From: Foliamicus sp965115835
GTDB lineage: Bacteria; Pseudomonadota; Gammaproteobacteria; Steroidobacterales; Foliamicaceae
DNA length: 64,000 nt
Direction: 5' to 3'
Assembly: GCA_965115835.1 (NCBI GenBank)
Contig: OZ220471.1
Span: 1-64,000 of the forward strand
A model generated the notes under the pieces. The model saw only the letters and a list, made by a program, of their open reading frames with translations, ran no database searches and was not told the origin of the DNA. This document shows positions 62,004-64,000 of the stretch, piece after piece (the stretch's first letter is position 1; every line of letters starts with the position of its first letter). The position numbers were made by a program, and so were the translations under genes.

Positions 62004-64000
62004 TTACTCCGCCAGTTCGGCCTGCAGGGCCGCGTACAGCGCTTCGCGCTGCGGGCCGGACAAGGGTTCGATCCGGTCGTTGACCAGATGAAACACATCC
62101 TCGGCGCGTTCTCCGATGGTTGCGATCTTTGCGCTGCGGACTCCGATATGCTGGCTGTTGAAAATCCCGGCCACCAGGCCGAGCAGCCCGGACCGGTCTG
62201 TCGTGACCAGTTCCATCACCGTATGCCGTCCGCGGGGGTCGCTCCTGAAGCTTGCCTGGACGCCCACATCGAAGGCGCGCAGTCTGCGCGGCAAGCGGCG
62301 GCGCGCGGGTCGCGCCGGTAGTTGTCCCCGGGCCAGCGATTCGCGCAAGACGCCGCAGACCGTCTCCAGTTGGCGCGGGTCGCGAAGCGGAGCGCCGTCG
62401 CGCGACACCACCCGATATTGCGCCAGACTGTGCGCCTTGCCCGACGGCAGGATTCGCGCGTCGAGGATGTTGAGGCCGCTGGCGTCGAGCACCGAGCAGG
62501 TAATGAAGAACCGGCGCCCGGCAGCGGGACCATGCACGAGGATCGCCGTGTCGGCATCGGGGGAGTCGGCGCGCGCCGCCACCAGGAAGCCGCCGTTCGC
62601 CTCGCCGGCGGTGTGCAGGGCCTGGGTGTGCCAGATGATCTCGTCGTCGTGAAACAGCCAGAAATAATCTTCCGCGAACCGGCTCCACAGCAGGCGCGTC
62701 CTGCTTTCCTCCAGACCCCGGCTGCGCAATTCGAGCAACGCGGCGCGCTCGCGTTCCGCCAGCAGTTCCTCCGCCCCGCCGGGGTGCTCGATGTTCATGC
62801 GCAGCGCCCTGAGCGTCTGGCGGTAGAGGTCCTGGAACACGCGCGCCTTCCACGCGGTCCACAAGCCCGGGTTGGTCGCGCGCACATCGGCCACCGTAAG
62901 CAGATAAAGGTGGTCCAGATGCGTCTTGTCGCCCATCAGCCGGGCAAATTCCGCAACCACCGCGGGGTCGTATATGTCTTTTTTCTGGGCGGTCATCGAA
63001 AGGGCGAGGTGATGGCGCACCAGCCAGGCCGACAACTCCGATGCGCGGGCGCTCAGGCCGTGATCCAGGGCAAATCGTTTCGCGTCCGCGGCCCCGAGTT
63101 CGGAGTGATCCCCGCCGCGGCCCTTGGCGATGTCGTGATACAGACCCGCCACGTACAGCAGCGCCGGATTCTCGATGCCTCGCATGATCTCATGCAACGC
63201 GGGGTCCTGGCTCCGGCCCTCGCCAAGGGCGAAACGGCGCAGGTTGCGGACCACGCGCAGGCTGTGAGCGTCGACCGTGTAGCTGTGAAACAGGTCGTAC
63301 TGCATCCTCCCGGCGATCTGGCCGAATTCCGGGATGTACGCTTCGAGGACGCCATATCGATTCATGGCTTCCAGTTGGCTCGGCGCCTCTGGAGGCGCCG
63401 CCAGGATCTTCATGAACAGCTGGCGGATCCTCGGATGGGTCCGGAATCGGTCGTCTATTCCCGGCGCGGCCTCGATCAGGCCCTCCACCAGATCGGCGCT
63501 GAAACCGCGGATTTCCGCGTGCTGCTGGCGCAGCAGGAACGGCTCCAGCATGGCTTGGGGCGAGGTCCGGAACAGGTCGGGGCGCCCGGGATGCAGATTG
63601 CCGTTGCGCACCACGAAGTTTGCATTCAGCCGGCGCGCTCCGCTGCGCGCCGGCGTGATGAGCGCCCCCAGGCGCTGAATCACAATTTCGCTGAGCAGTG
63701 AAACGCTGCGCGTCGTGCGATAGTAGCGCTGCATGAACTGCTCCACGGCGCGATTTCCGGTGCGGTCGTGGTAGCCGAATGCGGCGGCCAGTTGTTTCTG
63801 CTGGTCGAACAGCAAGCGGTCTTCCATACGGCCGGTGTTCAGATGCAGGGCAAGACGCACCCGCGCCAGAAAGTCGCGCGCTGCGCGCAGTTCGCCAAGC
63901 TTTTCGGGCGACATGAGCCGGTGGTTCCGCAGCGTATCCAGCGAGGCGTCGCCAAAGCGCCGCAGCGTGATCCAGTTGATGGTGTGCAGGTCCCTGAGCC
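62004..64000 (-). CDS. glnD: GlnD uridylyltransferase/uridylyl-removing enzyme (3' part)
   Basis: The last 665 codons of glnD; the 5' end lies beyond the window edge. GlnD adds or removes UMP on PII proteins according to glutamine level. Seen: the end of the nucleotidyltransferase region (LRDLHTINWITLRRFG at the edge), the GlnE/GlnD linker (LRAARDFLARVRLALHLNTG), the HD hydrolase domain (HSYTVDAHSLRVVRNLRRF, LYHDIAKGRGGDHSELGA), and two C-terminal ACT domains for glutamine sensing (near the SVLDASGLNILDARI and TTDRSGLLGLVAGIF segments). Convergent with the hda fusion, 51 bp apart. In-frame coding continues to the end of the window. Confidence 0.95.
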   Translation of the reverse strand, partial: LRDLHTINWITLRRFGDASLDTLRNHRLMSPEKLGELRAARDFLARVRLALHLNTGRMEDRLLFDQQKQLAAAFGYHDRTGNRAVEQFMQRYYRTTRSVSLLSEIVIQRLGALITPARSGARRLNANFVVRNGNLHPGRPDLFRTSPQAMLEPFLLRQQHAEIRGFSADLVEGLIEAAPGIDDRFRTHPRIRQLFMKILAAPPEAPSQLEAMNRYGVLEAYIPEFGQIAGRMQYDLFHSYTVDAHSLRVVRNLRRFALGEGRSQDPALHEIMRGIENPALLYVAGLYHDIAKGRGGDHSELGAADAKRFALDHGLSARASELSAWLVRHHLALSMTAQKKDIYDPAVVAEFARLMGDKTHLDHLYLLTVADVRATNPGLWTAWKARVFQDLYRQTLRALRMNIEHPGGAEELLAERERAALLELRSRGLEESRTRLLWSRFAEDYFWLFHDDEIIWHTQALHTAGEANGGFLVAARADSPDADTAILVHGPAAGRRFFITCSVLDASGLNILDARILPSGKAHSLAQYRVVSRDGAPLRDPRQLETVCGVLRESLARGQLPARPARRRLPRRLRAFDVGVQASFRSDPRGRHTVMELVTTDRSGLLGLVAGIFNSQHIGVRSAKIATIGERAEDVFHLVNDRIEPLSGPQREALYAALQAELAE

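Overview
The window looks like chromosome from a GC-rich, aerobic gammaproteobacterium. Evidence: the order tig-clpP-clpX-lon-hupB...ppiD, followed by fabI, rnhA, dnaQ and nhaB (from memory, very like the Pseudomonas arrangement); csrA next to tRNA-Ser(GCU); purM-purN opposite a DUF2066 gene and hda; coq7 for ubiquinone. Many starts are GTG or TTG. No ribosomal RNA, CRISPR array, transposase, integrase or phage module was seen. The species cannot be named from this sequence.

Region 1 (1-23.4 kb) is accessory. A TonB-dependent receptor is followed by three near-identical 6-kb genes for very acidic, cadherin-like repeat proteins of about 2000 residues (3086-9100, 10675-16644, 17076-23090). Each has the same kind of leader, the same N-terminus (basic segment, lipoprotein-like hydrophobic segment, ten prolines) and the same terminator. 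Copies 1 and 2 enclose coq7 and rpe. The copies are mosaics, with two diverged cassettes at fixed positions in copy 2, which suggests gene conversion among cell-surface proteins.

Region 2 (23.4-43 kb) is mostly core: djlA, purC, tRNA-Leu, the protein quality-control cluster (trigger factor, ClpP, ClpX, Lon with a sigma-32-like promoter), HU, two tRNAs, a quinol nitric oxide reductase apparently inserted between hupB and ppiD, a dicarboxylate/glutamate-type symporter, a nitroreductase, fabI, rnhA, dnaQ and nhaB.

Region 3 (43-55 kb) mixes core and flexible DNA: a tiny RTX-like protein, a mannose-6-phosphate isomerase cupin with a truncated phosphomannomutase beside tRNA-Val(CAC), gltX, an esterase, a PiT-like membrane protein, tRNA-Ala and tRNA-Glu, an N-formylglutamate amidohydrolase, dps, csrA overlapping tRNA-Ser, an unpaired molybdopterin-dependent dehydrogenase subunit, a VCBS/ASPIC lipoprotein and an MFS transporter.

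Region 4 (55-64 kb): the RNase P RNA gene, a hydroxyisobutyrate-dehydrogenase-like enzyme, dcd, DUF3108, purN and purM on the minus strand; DUF2066 and a fused CDP-alcohol phosphatidyltransferase-Hda gene on the plus strand; and the 3' part of glnD. Three copies of a 121-125 bp element with inverted ends (2799, 41228, 47643) are spread through the window and look like a MITE.
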